Assembly (NCBI RefSeq): GCF_040361335.1
Contig: NZ_APNM01000010.1
Span: 62,001-126,000, forward strand
Reading direction: 5' to 3'
Length of the DNA stretch: 64,000 bases
Source of the DNA: APNM01 sp040361335
GTDB lineage: Bacteria > Pseudomonadota > Gammaproteobacteria > Nevskiales > Salinisphaeraceae
The notes beneath the pieces were generated by a model, which was not told where the DNA came from, did no database searches, and saw only the letters and a list, made by a program, of their open reading frames with translations. This document shows, piece by piece, positions 32,343-41,155 of the stretch. The position numbers and the translations under genes were made by a program. Each line of letters opens with the position of its first letter. Within the stretch, counting starts at the first letter, position 1.

Positions 32343-33179
32343 TCAGTCCCGCTGGCGGAAGCCCCACTTCGCGAGCAGCCCCTCGAATTCGTCGAGATCG
32401 TGGAAGCTCACGCGCACCTCGCCGCGGCGGCGGTCCGGGTCGTAGTGGATATGCACGGTGTTGCCCAGGTGCTCGGCCAGGGCCCGTTCCAGCTCCGCCA
32501 TCTCGCGGCTGGCGCCGGCGTCGCCGGCGACCTGCTGGGTCTCGCGGGCCTGGGCCCGGCGCCAGGCGTTCTCGAGGGCGCGCACGGACAGGCCGCGGCG
32601 CATGGCGTGGCGGGCGAAACCGGGCTGGTCTGCCTCGGGGATGCCGGCGAGGATCTTGGCGTGGCCCAGCGACAGATCGCCGTCGTCGATCGCTTGTTGC
32701 ACCGGCGGCGCGAGCCGCAGCAGGCGCAGGTGGTTGGTGACGTAGGCGCGCGATTTGCCGATACGGTCGGCGGCGGCGTCGTGGGTCAAACCGTGCTCCC
32801 GGCACAGGCTCTCCAGGCCGCGCGCGGTCTCCATCGGCCCCAGCGACTCGCGCTGGAGGTTCTCGATCAGGCCCAGGATCGCGGCCTCGGCGTCCGAGAG
32901 ATCGTCGCGCACCACCGCCGGCAGGGTGTGCACGCCGGCGAGCTGGGCCGCGCGCCAACGCCGTTCCCCGGCCAGCAATTCGTAACCGCCGTCGGCGAGG
33001 GTGCGCACGACCACCGGCTGGACCACGCCCGATTCCGCCACCGACTGCGCGAGGTCCTCCAGCGCCGCCTGGCGGAACTGGCGCCGCGCCTGGAACCGCC
33101 CCGGGCGGATCAGGTCGACCGGCAGGTCGCGGACATCGCGGTCGCCGGGGTGCCCGGTCCTGGATTGCGCCGTGGTCAT
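32343..33179 (-). CDS. Chromosome-partitioning ParB/Spo0J family protein (orphan)
   Basis: A 278-aa ParB-family CTP-switch DNA-binding protein. The N-terminal nuclease-like fold has the signature blocks LPVDLIRPGRFQARRQF, LAQSVAESGVVQPVVVR and LLAGERRWRAAQLAG. A helix-turn-helix follows (LTHDAAADRIGKSRAYVTNHLRLL), and the short C-terminal dimerisation region ends in HDLDEFEGLLAKWG. The ATG at 33179 gives the expected short N-terminus; the open frame upstream is unlike ParB. No parA, gid or parS-like TGTTTCACGTGAAACA site is visible in the window, so this is either a second ParB or a nucleoid-occlusion-type relative. It is divergent from the acyltransferase gene at 33267. Confidence 0.9.
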   Translation of the reverse strand: MTTAQSRTGHPGDRDVRDLPVDLIRPGRFQARRQFRQAALEDLAQSVAESGVVQPVVVRTLADGGYELLAGERRWRAAQLAGVHTLPAVVRDDLSDAEAAILGLIENLQRESLGPMETARGLESLCREHGLTHDAAADRIGKSRAYVTNHLRLLRLAPPVQQAIDDGDLSLGHAKILAGIPEADQPGFARHAMRRGLSVRALENAWRRAQARETQQVAGDAGASREMAELERALAEHLGNTVHIHYDPDRRRGEVRVSFHDLDEFEGLLAKWGFRQRD

Positions 33180-33266
33180 CGGCCCCCGTGATAAGCTAAT
33201 TTCCCGCAGAGCCGCATCATAACAGGCAGCTATCCGCCGCGACGCGGCGGCCAAGGGGAATCCGAC

Positions 33267-34085
33267 ATGGCGTTCCGAAGATACCTGAAACCGCGTGTGG
33301 TGCCGCAGGAGGTGGAGCAGATCGTGGACGCTCTGCCGCACCACAACGTGGGCAGCCAGGGCTACGACCCGTGGGGTCTGAACCTGGACACCGCCAAGAT
33401 CAGCTTCACGGCGGTGCGCTGGCTATACGAGCACTATTTCCGGGTGGAGGCCCACGGCCTGGAGAATGTGCCCGCGGACGGCCGGTTGCTGCTCATCGGC
33501 AACCACAGCGGGCAATTGCCCATGGACGGCGTGATGGCGGCCTATGCCATCGCCACCAACCCGCACGGGCCGCGTCTGCCGCGCACCATGGTCGAGCGTT
33601 GGTTCCCGACCGTCCCGTTCCTGGGCAATTTCATCAACCAAGTCGGCGGCGTGGTCGGCGATCCCAAGAACTGCGGCAAGATGCTGGAGCGCGAGGAGGC
33701 GATCATCGTCTTCCCGGAGGGCATCCGCGGCTCCGGCAAGCCCTACCGGCTGCGTTACCAGCTCCAGCGTTTCGGCCACGGCTTCATGCATCTGGCCATG
33801 GAACACCGCACGCCGATCGTGCCCATGGGGATCGTGGGCTGCGAGGAGACCATGCCCTCGGTCACCAACATCAAGCCCCTGGCGCGCATGCTGGGGGTGC
33901 CCTACTTCCCGCTGGCGCCGCTGGTGCCGTTGCCCGCCAAGGTCCACATCTGCTTCGGCGAACCCATGCATTTCCCCGACGACGCGCGGGACGAGGGCGA
34001 GGTCGAGCGGCGCGTGGAACGGGTCAAGGACGCGATCCGTGATCTCATCGACCAGGGTCTGGCCAAACGCAGGGGCAAGTTCTGA
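33267..34085 (+). CDS. Lysophospholipid acyltransferase family protein (PlsC-like)
   Basis: A 272-aa acyltransferase. The catalytic His lies in GNHSGQLPMDGVM, an HX6D spacing seen in MGAT/DGAT-like members in place of the classical HX4D. FPEGIRGSGKPYRLRYQLQRFG is the phosphate-binding block, and RTPIVPMGIVGCEE follows. It probably transfers acyl chains to a glycerolipid. AAGGGGAA precedes the ATG. The stop overlaps the next gene start by one base (TGATG), tying the two together. Confidence 0.88.
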   Translation: MAFRRYLKPRVVPQEVEQIVDALPHHNVGSQGYDPWGLNLDTAKISFTAVRWLYEHYFRVEAHGLENVPADGRLLLIGNHSGQLPMDGVMAAYAIATNPHGPRLPRTMVERWFPTVPFLGNFINQVGGVVGDPKNCGKMLEREEAIIVFPEGIRGSGKPYRLRYQLQRFGHGFMHLAMEHRTPIVPMGIVGCEETMPSVTNIKPLARMLGVPYFPLAPLVPLPAKVHICFGEPMHFPDDARDEGEVERRVERVKDAIRDLIDQGLAKRRGKF

Positions 34086-35164
34086 TGGCGGACAACAGCG
34101 AGGACAAGAGCGGCAAGCGCAAGGTGCCGGCCCGGCGCAAGGCGCCCGCGCGGCGCAAGCCCGCGGCATCGTCCGAGTCCCGGACCAAGACCGCGGCACC
34201 CGCGGCGCCGACCCCGCGGCGCAAGCGCGAGAAGGTGCTGGTGACGGGGGCCGCCGGCGCCCTGGCGCAGCACGTAATCGCCCTGCTCAAGGGGGACTAC
34301 GACGTGGTCGGGGTCGATTTTCGCGGCACCCAGGCCACGCATCCCGACACCGTCGACTACGAGGTGGACTTCAACAAGCGCACCTTCGAGGATGTGTTCC
34401 GCGAGAACGATTTCGCGGCCATCCTCCACCTGGGCCGCATCCGCGCCACCCAGCTCGACCGCGGCCGGCGCTACTCGTCCAACGTGGTGGGCACCGAGCG
34501 CATGCTCCGCTTGGCGCTCAAGTACGGCGTCGAGCAGGTGGTGGTGCTGTCCACCTTCCACGTCTACGGCGCGCACCCGAGCAACCCGTCGCTGATCGAC
34601 GAGGACTATCCCCTGATGGCGGCCAGCCAGCACGAGGAGCTGGTGGACGCGGTGGAGCTGGAGAACCTCGCCAACATCTATCTCTACAAGCATCCCGAGC
34701 TGCACATCACCGTGCTGCGGCCCTGCAACATCGTGGGTCCCGGCATCAGCAACGCCATCGGCAAGGTCCTGGCCCAGCCCGTGGCGCCCTGCCTCGGCGG
34801 GTTCTCGCCGCTGATGCAGTTCATCCACGTCGAGGACATGGCGGAGGCCATCCTCGCGGCCTACAAGGGCAATGTGCCCGGGGTCTACAACGTCGCCCCG
34901 GACGACTGGATCGCGTTCCAGGACGCCCTCGAGCAGGCCGGCTGCCGGCGCCTGTTCCTGCCGTCCATCCCGCCGGCGATCCCGCGGCTGCTGGCCGGCG
35001 CCCTCGGTCGCTACGCGTTCCCGACGTATCTGGTGGACTTCTTCAAGTATCCGGTGGTGCTGGACGGCGGCAAGTTCGCGCGTACCTTCGGTTTCAACCC
35101 CGGCTATAGCTACGGCGACATCTTCGCCTACTACCGTTCGCACAAGGGGACAGTGCGTCTATAA
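34085..35164 (+). CDS. NAD-dependent epimerase/dehydratase (extended SDR) with basic N-terminal tail
   Basis: A 359-aa protein. Residues 1-50 are an unusual Lys/Arg/Ala/Pro-rich tail (KRKVPARRKAPARRKPAASS) reminiscent of histone H1-like proteins. The Rossmann fold then starts at KVLVTGAAGALAQHVIALL. Later features are FDN-type strand FAAILHLGR, RPCNIVGPGISNA and FIHVEDMAEAILAAYKG, which fit the UDP-sugar epimerase/NAD-dependent reductase class. The usual YxxxK is replaced by a region near EELVDAVELENLANIYLYKH, so the catalytic Tyr is uncertain. It is coupled to the acyltransferase and lies upstream of mlaA. Substrate unknown. Confidence 0.85.
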   Translation: MADNSEDKSGKRKVPARRKAPARRKPAASSESRTKTAAPAAPTPRRKREKVLVTGAAGALAQHVIALLKGDYDVVGVDFRGTQATHPDTVDYEVDFNKRTFEDVFRENDFAAILHLGRIRATQLDRGRRYSSNVVGTERMLRLALKYGVEQVVVLSTFHVYGAHPSNPSLIDEDYPLMAASQHEELVDAVELENLANIYLYKHPELHITVLRPCNIVGPGISNAIGKVLAQPVAPCLGGFSPLMQFIHVEDMAEAILAAYKGNVPGVYNVAPDDWIAFQDALEQAGCRRLFLPSIPPAIPRLLAGALGRYAFPTYLVDFFKYPVVLDGGKFARTFGFNPGYSYGDIFAYYRSHKGTVRL

Positions 35165-35214
35165 TCCGGCGCCGCCACGGCCCGTACCGAACGACGCGGA
35201 AGGAGCGGATCTGC

Positions 35215-35916
35215 ATGTACAAGCGTTTTCTCGCCATCGGAACCCTGGTCGTGCTGGGCTCGGGCTGTGCCCACTCGCCGCCCGCGGACCCCTGGGATCC
35301 GCTGGAGCCGGTCAACCGCAAGGTGTACCAGTTCAACGACGTGTTCGACCGCTACGCGGCGCGCCCGGTCGCCAAGGCGTATCGCGACTACACGCCGTCG
35401 CCGGTACGGCGCGGCGTGGGCAACTTCTTCGATAACGCGCGCTATCCGATCACCGCGGTCAACAGTTTCGCGCAGGGCAAGTTCGGGGACGGCACCTCCG
35501 ACATCGGCCGCTTCCTGATCAACACCACCGCCGGTTTTCTGGGCGTGTTCGATGTCGCCACCTCGCTGGGGCTGGAGGCCAACGACGAGGACTTCGGCCA
35601 GACCCTGGGCGCCTACGGTCTGGGCCAGGGCGCCTATCTGATGCTGCCTTTCCTCGGCCCCTCGACCGGCCGCGACGTGATCGGCGACGGCGTCGACCAG
35701 TTCGCCAATCCGCTGAACCTGATCGACGACTTCGCCACCCGCATGGCCGTGCAGGCCGTCTATCTGGTCGATCTGCGGGCCAGCTTCCTCGGTTTCGACC
35801 GGTCCGTGCGCAATGCCTTCGACCCCTACACGTTCGTGCGCACCGCCTACTTGGAGGATCGGCTCAAGAAGGTCCACGACGGCGATCCGCCGCGAGAGCG
35901 TCTTGACCTCGAGTGA
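35215..35916 (+). CDS. mlaA: Phospholipid-binding lipoprotein MlaA (VacJ)
   Basis: A 233-aa outer-membrane lipoprotein that removes mislocalised phospholipids from the outer leaflet together with the Mla system. MYKRFLAIGTLVVLGSGC gives the lipobox. DPWDPLEPVNRKVYQFNDVFD and the family core RRGVGNFFDNARYPITAVNS, TTAGFLGVFDVATSLGLE and GQTLGAYGLGQGAYLMLPF are all present. GAAGGAGCGG lies upstream of the ATG. The other Mla genes are not in the window. Confidence 0.96.
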   Translation: MYKRFLAIGTLVVLGSGCAHSPPADPWDPLEPVNRKVYQFNDVFDRYAARPVAKAYRDYTPSPVRRGVGNFFDNARYPITAVNSFAQGKFGDGTSDIGRFLINTTAGFLGVFDVATSLGLEANDEDFGQTLGAYGLGQGAYLMLPFLGPSTGRDVIGDGVDQFANPLNLIDDFATRMAVQAVYLVDLRASFLGFDRSVRNAFDPYTFVRTAYLEDRLKKVHDGDPPRERLDLE

Positions 35917-36607
35917 TCCCGACGCCATAACGGCCCTCGCCGGTCTGTCCCGCGAGGCGCTTTACGCGCACGCCGAGACCTATTTCCGGCATGCCGGCGG
36001 CACCGAGCCGAACGTCGCCGTGATCGAGCACGAAGGTGTGCGCGCGGTGCTCAAGGATTACGGCGCCGCGCCCGGTTGGTTCGGGCGCTGGCTCGGGCCG
36101 CTGCTGATCCGCCGGGAGGTCCAGGCCCTGGAGTGTCTCGCCGGCCTGTCCGGCATACCCGTTCTCTATCGCCGGGTCGACGCCCGCGCGCTGCTGATGG
36201 AATACGTGCCGGCCCGGCCCTGGTCGAAGATGCGGCCCGGCGCGGATGCCTTCGAGCGTCTGGAGGCGCTGGTCGCCGCGATGCACGACCGCGGCGTGGC
36301 GCATTGCGACCTGCGCTCGCCCAGCAACATCCTGGCGGACGACGCGGGCCGGCCCTATCTCGTGGACTTTGTCGCCCGGATACGGCGCGGAGCCGCCTGG
36401 AACCTGCCCTGGAACGCGCTGTTCGCCGGCTTCTGCCGCGCCGACCGCAACGCCCTGGCCAAGCTCAAGGTCCGCTACGCGCCGGAGCTGGCCTCCGAGG
36501 CGGAGCGGGCCCAGGCCCGCCACGGTCCGTTCGACCGCGCGGCGCGGCGGCTGGGGGCCGGCATCCGTGCCCTCACCCGGCTGTTCGTGCGCCGCGCGTC
36601 GCGCTGA
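35903..36607 (+). CDS. Small RIO/Kdo-kinase-like phosphotransferase
   Basis: A 234-aa protein kinase-like fold. VRAVLKDY is a likely ATP lysine, the catalytic loop is GVAHCDLRSPSNIL and the metal site is RPYLVDFVARIRRG, which places it with RIO-like or lipopolysaccharide-kinase-like enzymes. The start is ambiguous: TTG 35903 (with GAGAG upstream, overlapping mlaA by 14 bases) gives MTSSDPDAITALAGLS and a complete N-lobe. It sits between mlaA and plsB, so a link to envelope lipid or LPS phosphorylation is a reasonable inference. The C-terminus is a basic amphipathic helix (GAGIRALTRLFVRRASR). Confidence 0.82.
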   Translation: MTSSDPDAITALAGLSREALYAHAETYFRHAGGTEPNVAVIEHEGVRAVLKDYGAAPGWFGRWLGPLLIRREVQALECLAGLSGIPVLYRRVDARALLMEYVPARPWSKMRPGADAFERLEALVAAMHDRGVAHCDLRSPSNILADDAGRPYLVDFVARIRRGAAWNLPWNALFAGFCRADRNALAKLKVRYAPELASEAERAQARHGPFDRAARRLGAGIRALTRLFVRRASR

Positions 36608-36616
36608 GGTGACGGC

Positions 36617-39100
36617 ATGGCCTGGCTGACCCGTCTACTGCTGCTGTTCACGGGCCTGGTGCGCTGGCCGTTGCGCGCCTGGGTGCGCGCGCGGGTGACA
36701 CCCTCGGACCTGACCGAACTCAATCTCGATCCGGACGCGCCCATCTGCTACGTGCTGCCGAGCGGCGGCCTCGCCGACTGGCTGACCCTGGAGGCGGTGT
36801 GCGCGGCGCACGGCCTGCCGCGCCCGCACCTCGCCACCAACCGCCTGCCCAACGCCCGGCGCGCGGTGGTGCTGGCCCTGCCCGTGGGCCGCGGTAAGCC
36901 GCGTTCCGAGCTCCAGCGGATCGTGGTGCGCGGCCTGCACGACCGCAGCTTCGACGTCCAGCTCGTGCCGGTTTCCATCTTCTGGGGCCGCGACCCGGTC
37001 AAGGAGACCTCGCTGTTGCGCATCCTGTTCGCCGACAGCGAGCGTTCGGGACGGCTGCGCAAGCTGCTGATCATCCTGGCCCAGGGCCGCAACGTGCTGG
37101 TGCATTTCGGGCAGCCGCTGGATTACCGCGGCTTCCTGGCCGAGGACCTGCAGCCCAACACCGTCGTGCGCAAGCTGGTGCGGGTGTTGCGCGTGCATTT
37201 CCGCCGCCAGCGCGCGGCGACCCTGGGGCCGCCGCTGTCGCACCGCAGCCAGGTGATCAACTCGCTGCTCGCGGATGCCGAGGTACGCAAGGCGATCGAG
37301 CGCACCGCGCGCGCCGAGGACATCAGCATCGAGGCGGCCCGCGCCCGGGCCCGGTCCTGCGCCGACGAGATCGCCGCCGACTACTCCAACATCGCCATCG
37401 GCTTCATGCTGCGGGTGCTGACCTGGCTGTGGAACCGGATCTACGACGGCGTCGACGTGCGCCACCTGCAGCGCCTGCGCAGCACCGCGCACGACCGCTC
37501 GCTGATCTACCTGCCCTCGCACCGCAGCCACATGGATTACCTGCTGGTGTCCTACATCCTCTACCAGGAGGGTCTGGCCCTGCCGCAGATCGCGGCCGGC
37601 GTGAACCTGGACTTCTGGCCGGTGGGCGGGCTGCTGCGGCGCTGCGGCGCCTTCTACATCCGCCGCAGCTTCCGCGGCGACAAGCTCTACACCGCCGTTT
37701 TCCGGGCCTATGTCGACGCCCTGATCGGCCGCGGCCAGCCGATGAAGTTCTACCCCGAGGGCGGCCGCAGCCGCACCGGGCGCCTGCTGCCGCCCAAGAC
37801 CGGGATGCTGGCGATGGTGGTCCAGAGCTGCCTGCGGCACAGCGAGCGCCCGGCGGCCATCGTGCCGGTCTACATCGGCTACGACCGGGTCATGGAGGTC
37901 AACAGCTACTTCGACGAGCTGCGCGGTACCCGCGCCAAGAAGGGCGAGTCCATGGGCGATCTGTTCCGCGGCGGCCGCAAGGTGCTCAAGCGCAAGTACG
38001 GGCGCGCCTACGTCGCCTTCGGCGAGGCCATCCCGTTGCACGAGTTCGCCGATTCGGTGCAGCCGGACTGGCGGCACACGACCCTGCCGGGTGCCGACGG
38101 CGGCCGCCCGGAATGGCTGGGCGGCCTCGTCTCGCGCCTGGCCGAGACGGTCATGGTCCGGATCAACGCCACCGCGACCCTGAATCCGGCGGGCCTGGTG
38201 GCGTTGATCCTGCTCGGCAGCCCGCAGAAGGCGGTGGCCGAGGACGAGATGATCCACAGTCTCGACCTGCTCGCGGCGCTCGCGCGGACCCGCCCCTACG
38301 GCGACGACGTCACCGTCCCCGACATCCCGGGCCGGGCCATGCTGGCCGAGGCCGAGCCCCTGACCCGCCTGGTGCGTGTGCCGCATGCCTGGGGCGACGT
38401 GCTCACGGTGGAGTCCCGCCAGGCGGTGCTGCTGACCTACACGCGCAACAGCGTGATGCACCTGTTCGCGCTGCCGTCGCTGATCGCGAACTTCTTCAGC
38501 CACGCCCAGCAGCGGGCCGAGGACACGCTGCTCGACGAGTGTGCCGACCTTTATCCGCTGCTCGCCTCGGAGCTGTACCTGCGCTGGCCGGAGGACGACT
38601 GTCGCGCTGCCTTCGCCGACGCCCTGGCCGGCATGGTCGAGGTGGGATTGCTGCAGCGGGCCGGCAACGGCCGCCTGCGCCGGCCGGCCGCCGGCAGCCA
38701 CGAGTTCGCGGCCCTGATGAGCCTGGCCCGGATCATGCGCGAGTCGCTGGAGCGTTACGCCATGACCCTGGTGCTGCTGGCCAACAACCTGCCCTCCGGC
38801 CGCGCCCGGCGCGAGGGCTTCGAGCGCCAGTGCCAGCTCATGGCCGAGCGCATGGCCATCCTCAGCGGACGCAACAGCCCCGAGTTCTTCGACCTGCGCC
38901 TGTTCGGTAATCACCTGCGCACCCTCGGCCGCATCGGCCTGGTCCGCATCAGCGGCGGCGAGCTGCACATCGACCCGGCCCTGCGCCGGCTCTCCGAGCA
39001 CGCCCTCCAACTCCTCGGTCCCGACCTGCGCCAGTCCATCCTGCACCTGACCAGCCGCCGCCTGGCCGCGACCGGCCAGACGCCGGCGGAAGAAAAGTAA
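36617..39100 (+). CDS. plsB: Glycerol-3-phosphate acyltransferase
   Basis: The 827-aa membrane-associated PlsB that makes 1-acylglycerol-3-phosphate, the first step of phospholipid synthesis. The acyltransferase motifs are LPSHRSHMDYLLVSYIL (HX4D), GAFYIRRSFRGDKLY, KFYPEGGRSRTGRLLPPK and AAIVPVYIGYDRVME. The long N- and C-terminal extensions are typical of the gammaproteobacterial enzyme. GAGGTGACGGC precedes the ATG, nine bases after the kinase stop. A hairpin repeat begins at the stop codon. Confidence 0.97.
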   Translation: MAWLTRLLLLFTGLVRWPLRAWVRARVTPSDLTELNLDPDAPICYVLPSGGLADWLTLEAVCAAHGLPRPHLATNRLPNARRAVVLALPVGRGKPRSELQRIVVRGLHDRSFDVQLVPVSIFWGRDPVKETSLLRILFADSERSGRLRKLLIILAQGRNVLVHFGQPLDYRGFLAEDLQPNTVVRKLVRVLRVHFRRQRAATLGPPLSHRSQVINSLLADAEVRKAIERTARAEDISIEAARARARSCADEIAADYSNIAIGFMLRVLTWLWNRIYDGVDVRHLQRLRSTAHDRSLIYLPSHRSHMDYLLVSYILYQEGLALPQIAAGVNLDFWPVGGLLRRCGAFYIRRSFRGDKLYTAVFRAYVDALIGRGQPMKFYPEGGRSRTGRLLPPKTGMLAMVVQSCLRHSERPAAIVPVYIGYDRVMEVNSYFDELRGTRAKKGESMGDLFRGGRKVLKRKYGRAYVAFGEAIPLHEFADSVQPDWRHTTLPGADGGRPEWLGGLVSRLAETVMVRINATATLNPAGLVALILLGSPQKAVAEDEMIHSLDLLAALARTRPYGDDVTVPDIPGRAMLAEAEPLTRLVRVPHAWGDVLTVESRQAVLLTYTRNSVMHLFALPSLIANFFSHAQQRAEDTLLDECADLYPLLASELYLRWPEDDCRAAFADALAGMVEVGLLQRAGNGRLRRPAAGSHEFAALMSLARIMRESLERYAMTLVLLANNLPSGRARREGFERQCQLMAERMAILSGRNSPEFFDLRLFGNHLRTLGRIGLVRISGGELHIDPALRRLSEHALQLLGPDLRQSILHLTSRRLAATGQTPAEEK

Positions 39101-39292
39101 TCCGCAGATAAACGCAGATGAACGCTGATTGGGTGCGCAGAGTGCATGCCCGGCGTCCGGGGAATCTATCTGCTCGGCGTGTCAGCGACAGCAGGACGAA
39201 AGGCGCCAACCGCCCTATCCCGAATCCGCCAATGGAGCCGGGATGCGGTTACCAATCGAAAAATCCGCGTCAATCCGCGTTCATCGGCGGAT
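39100..39292. repeat. Intergenic inverted repeat, CCGCAGAT family
   Basis: Left arm ATCCGCAGATAAACGCAGAT plus GAACGCTGATT; right arm AATCCGCGTCAATCCGCGTT plus CATCGGCGGAT. The two arms are largely complementary and enclose about 130 bases. The left arm starts on the last base of the plsB stop codon, and the right arm ends 12 bases from the stop of the convergent PHA synthase gene. It is a single-copy relative of the AT-rich half of the 180-bp array. Confidence 0.85.
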
Positions 39293-39304
39293 AGCCTGCT
39301 TCCC

Positions 39305-41014
39305 TCAGGTGAACACGTAGTAGCCGGGCGCCAGATCGCCGGCCGGGTGGCGGTCGCTGCCCAGACGCTCGGGGGCGGGGGTGTCCGGCTCGCTGCCGCC
39401 GGTCTTCCACTCCAGCCATTCCGGCCACCAGGAGCCCTCACGCAGGCCGGCGTTGTGCAGCCACTCGTCCGGGTCCGGCGGGTAGTCCTCGTTCACGTAG
39501 TAGCGGGCGTGGCGCTTGCCCGGCGGCGTGACCACCGCCTGGATGTGCCCGGAGGAGCCCAGCACGAAGCGCTTGCGGCCGCCCAGTATCCGGGTGGCCG
39601 GGTAGCAGGCCCGCCACGGCACGATGTGGTCCTTGATGCCGGCGACGATGAACTCGTCCACGTCCACGGCGCCCGGATCGATGCGGCGGCCCTTCACCTT
39701 GACCCCGCGCGGCGTCATGAAGGGGTTGCGCTCGAACACGTCGATGGCGTCGCCGTGGAAACCGGCCGGCAGCCGCGTCGAGTCGTTGTTCCAGTACAGG
39801 AAGTCGAAGGCGGGCGGGTCGTTGCCCATCAGGTAGTTGTTGGCCACGAACAGCCAGACCAGGTCGGCGGGCCGCATCCAGGCGAACACCCGCGCCATCT
39901 CGGCGCCGTCGATCACGCCGCGGCGCTGCACGTAGCGCCGCGCGGCGCGCATGGTGGCGTCGGTGGCGAACAACCCCAGCAGCATCGGCTGGCTCATGTC
40001 GACCGCGGTCACCAGCAGGGTCTGGCTGTTGATCCGGTCCAGGCGCTTGGTGGCCTGGAGATAGCCGAGCGCGGCGATGGTGGTCAGGCCGCCGGCGCAG
40101 GCGCCGATCAGGTCGATCGAGGACTGGCCGCTGACCTCGCGGACCACCTCGATCGCTTCCAGCACGGCGCCGACGTAGGTGTCGATGTTCCAGTCCGCGT
40201 GCCGCCGGTCGGGATTGCGCCAGCTTATGGTGAACATCTGTACGCCGTGGTCCACGGCGTATTTCACGAAACTCTTGTCCGGCGCCAAATCGACGATGTA
40301 GTACTTGTTGATCTGCGGCGGCACGAACAGCACCGGCCGGGCGTGCACGCGCCCGGTGGCCGGCCGGTACTGGATCACCTCGCAGACCTCGTTGCGGAAC
40401 ACTACCGCGCCCGGACTCGCGGCCAGGTCCTTGCCCACGCGGAAGGCGTCCCTATCCACCTGACGCGGCATGCCGTGGTTGTGGCGCAGGTCGTGCGCGA
40501 GGTTGCGCAGGCCCTTGATCACCGAACGCCCGCGGGTCTTGACCAGCCGGTCCAGGAAGCCGGGATTGCCCAGGGGGTGGTTGGTGGGCGCGGCGGCCTC
40601 GGTGATCTGCATCAGCACGAAGCGGGCGCGTTCCTTGTCCCGCGGATCGGCATCGGCCGAGGCGAGGATGTCGAACATCGCCTTGCGCCACACCAGCCAG
40701 GCCTGCAGCACCCGCCGGTAGTACGGGCTCCGCTCCCAGATCCGGTGCCGGAAGCGCAGATCCCGCGGCGGCGGCTTGATGTGCGAGCGCCCGAGCAGGA
40801 TGCGCCCGAGCTCGCCCGCGAGCTGGAGCTCCTTGCGCATCACCACCCGCGGATTGACCGCGAGCACCCGCGCGAACCGCCGGAAGGCGTCCAGGAAATC
40901 GCGCGGGGACACGCCCAGCACCAGGTTCGCGCCGAGCAGATTCTGGGCCGCGTCCTCGGCCTGCTCCAGCGCGCTCTGCATCTCCGCGTTGAGTCGTTCT
41001 CTCGCCGTTGTCAT
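39305..41014 (-). CDS. Poly(3-hydroxyalkanoate) synthase family (PhaC)
   Basis: A 569-aa alpha/beta-hydrolase-fold polymerase. The catalytic Cys lies in the lipase-like box IGACAGGLTT. The Asp is in AGIKDHIVPW, and the His in SSGHIQAVV. The N-terminal 200 residues hold the PhaC_N block (NPFFT-type region SPGAVVFRNEVCEVIQY) and PVLFVPPQINKYYIVDL. The sequence suggests a class I/II PhaC making carbon-storage polyester from hydroxyacyl-CoA. No phaA, phaB or phasin gene is nearby, so the specific class is left open. Confidence 0.93.
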   Translation of the reverse strand: MTTARERLNAEMQSALEQAEDAAQNLLGANLVLGVSPRDFLDAFRRFARVLAVNPRVVMRKELQLAGELGRILLGRSHIKPPPRDLRFRHRIWERSPYYRRVLQAWLVWRKAMFDILASADADPRDKERARFVLMQITEAAAPTNHPLGNPGFLDRLVKTRGRSVIKGLRNLAHDLRHNHGMPRQVDRDAFRVGKDLAASPGAVVFRNEVCEVIQYRPATGRVHARPVLFVPPQINKYYIVDLAPDKSFVKYAVDHGVQMFTISWRNPDRRHADWNIDTYVGAVLEAIEVVREVSGQSSIDLIGACAGGLTTIAALGYLQATKRLDRINSQTLLVTAVDMSQPMLLGLFATDATMRAARRYVQRRGVIDGAEMARVFAWMRPADLVWLFVANNYLMGNDPPAFDFLYWNNDSTRLPAGFHGDAIDVFERNPFMTPRGVKVKGRRIDPGAVDVDEFIVAGIKDHIVPWRACYPATRILGGRKRFVLGSSGHIQAVVTPPGKRHARYYVNEDYPPDPDEWLHNAGLREGSWWPEWLEWKTGGSEPDTPAPERLGSDRHPAGDLAPGYYVFT

Positions 41015-41155
41015 GCCGCACTAGGTGGGGACGGTGTCCCTGGTGTTGCAAGGGGTGTACCAGCCGTGCCGGAGGCGGGAAGCGCCGATGGGCCTCAGCT
41101 TAGTGCGGTTATATGACCTTGGTGTGCCGAGCGGGTTGCACCGTCATGGTGCGGG

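Noticed and set aside
31793..32740. 315-codon frame crossing the repeat array
   Set aside because: Its translation simply follows the 180-bp repeats and then the antisense of parB; no protein-like composition.
36635..39046. 803-codon open frame antisense to plsB
   Set aside because: plsB has complete family motifs; the antisense translation has no recognisable domain and is rich in Gln, His, Val and Gly.
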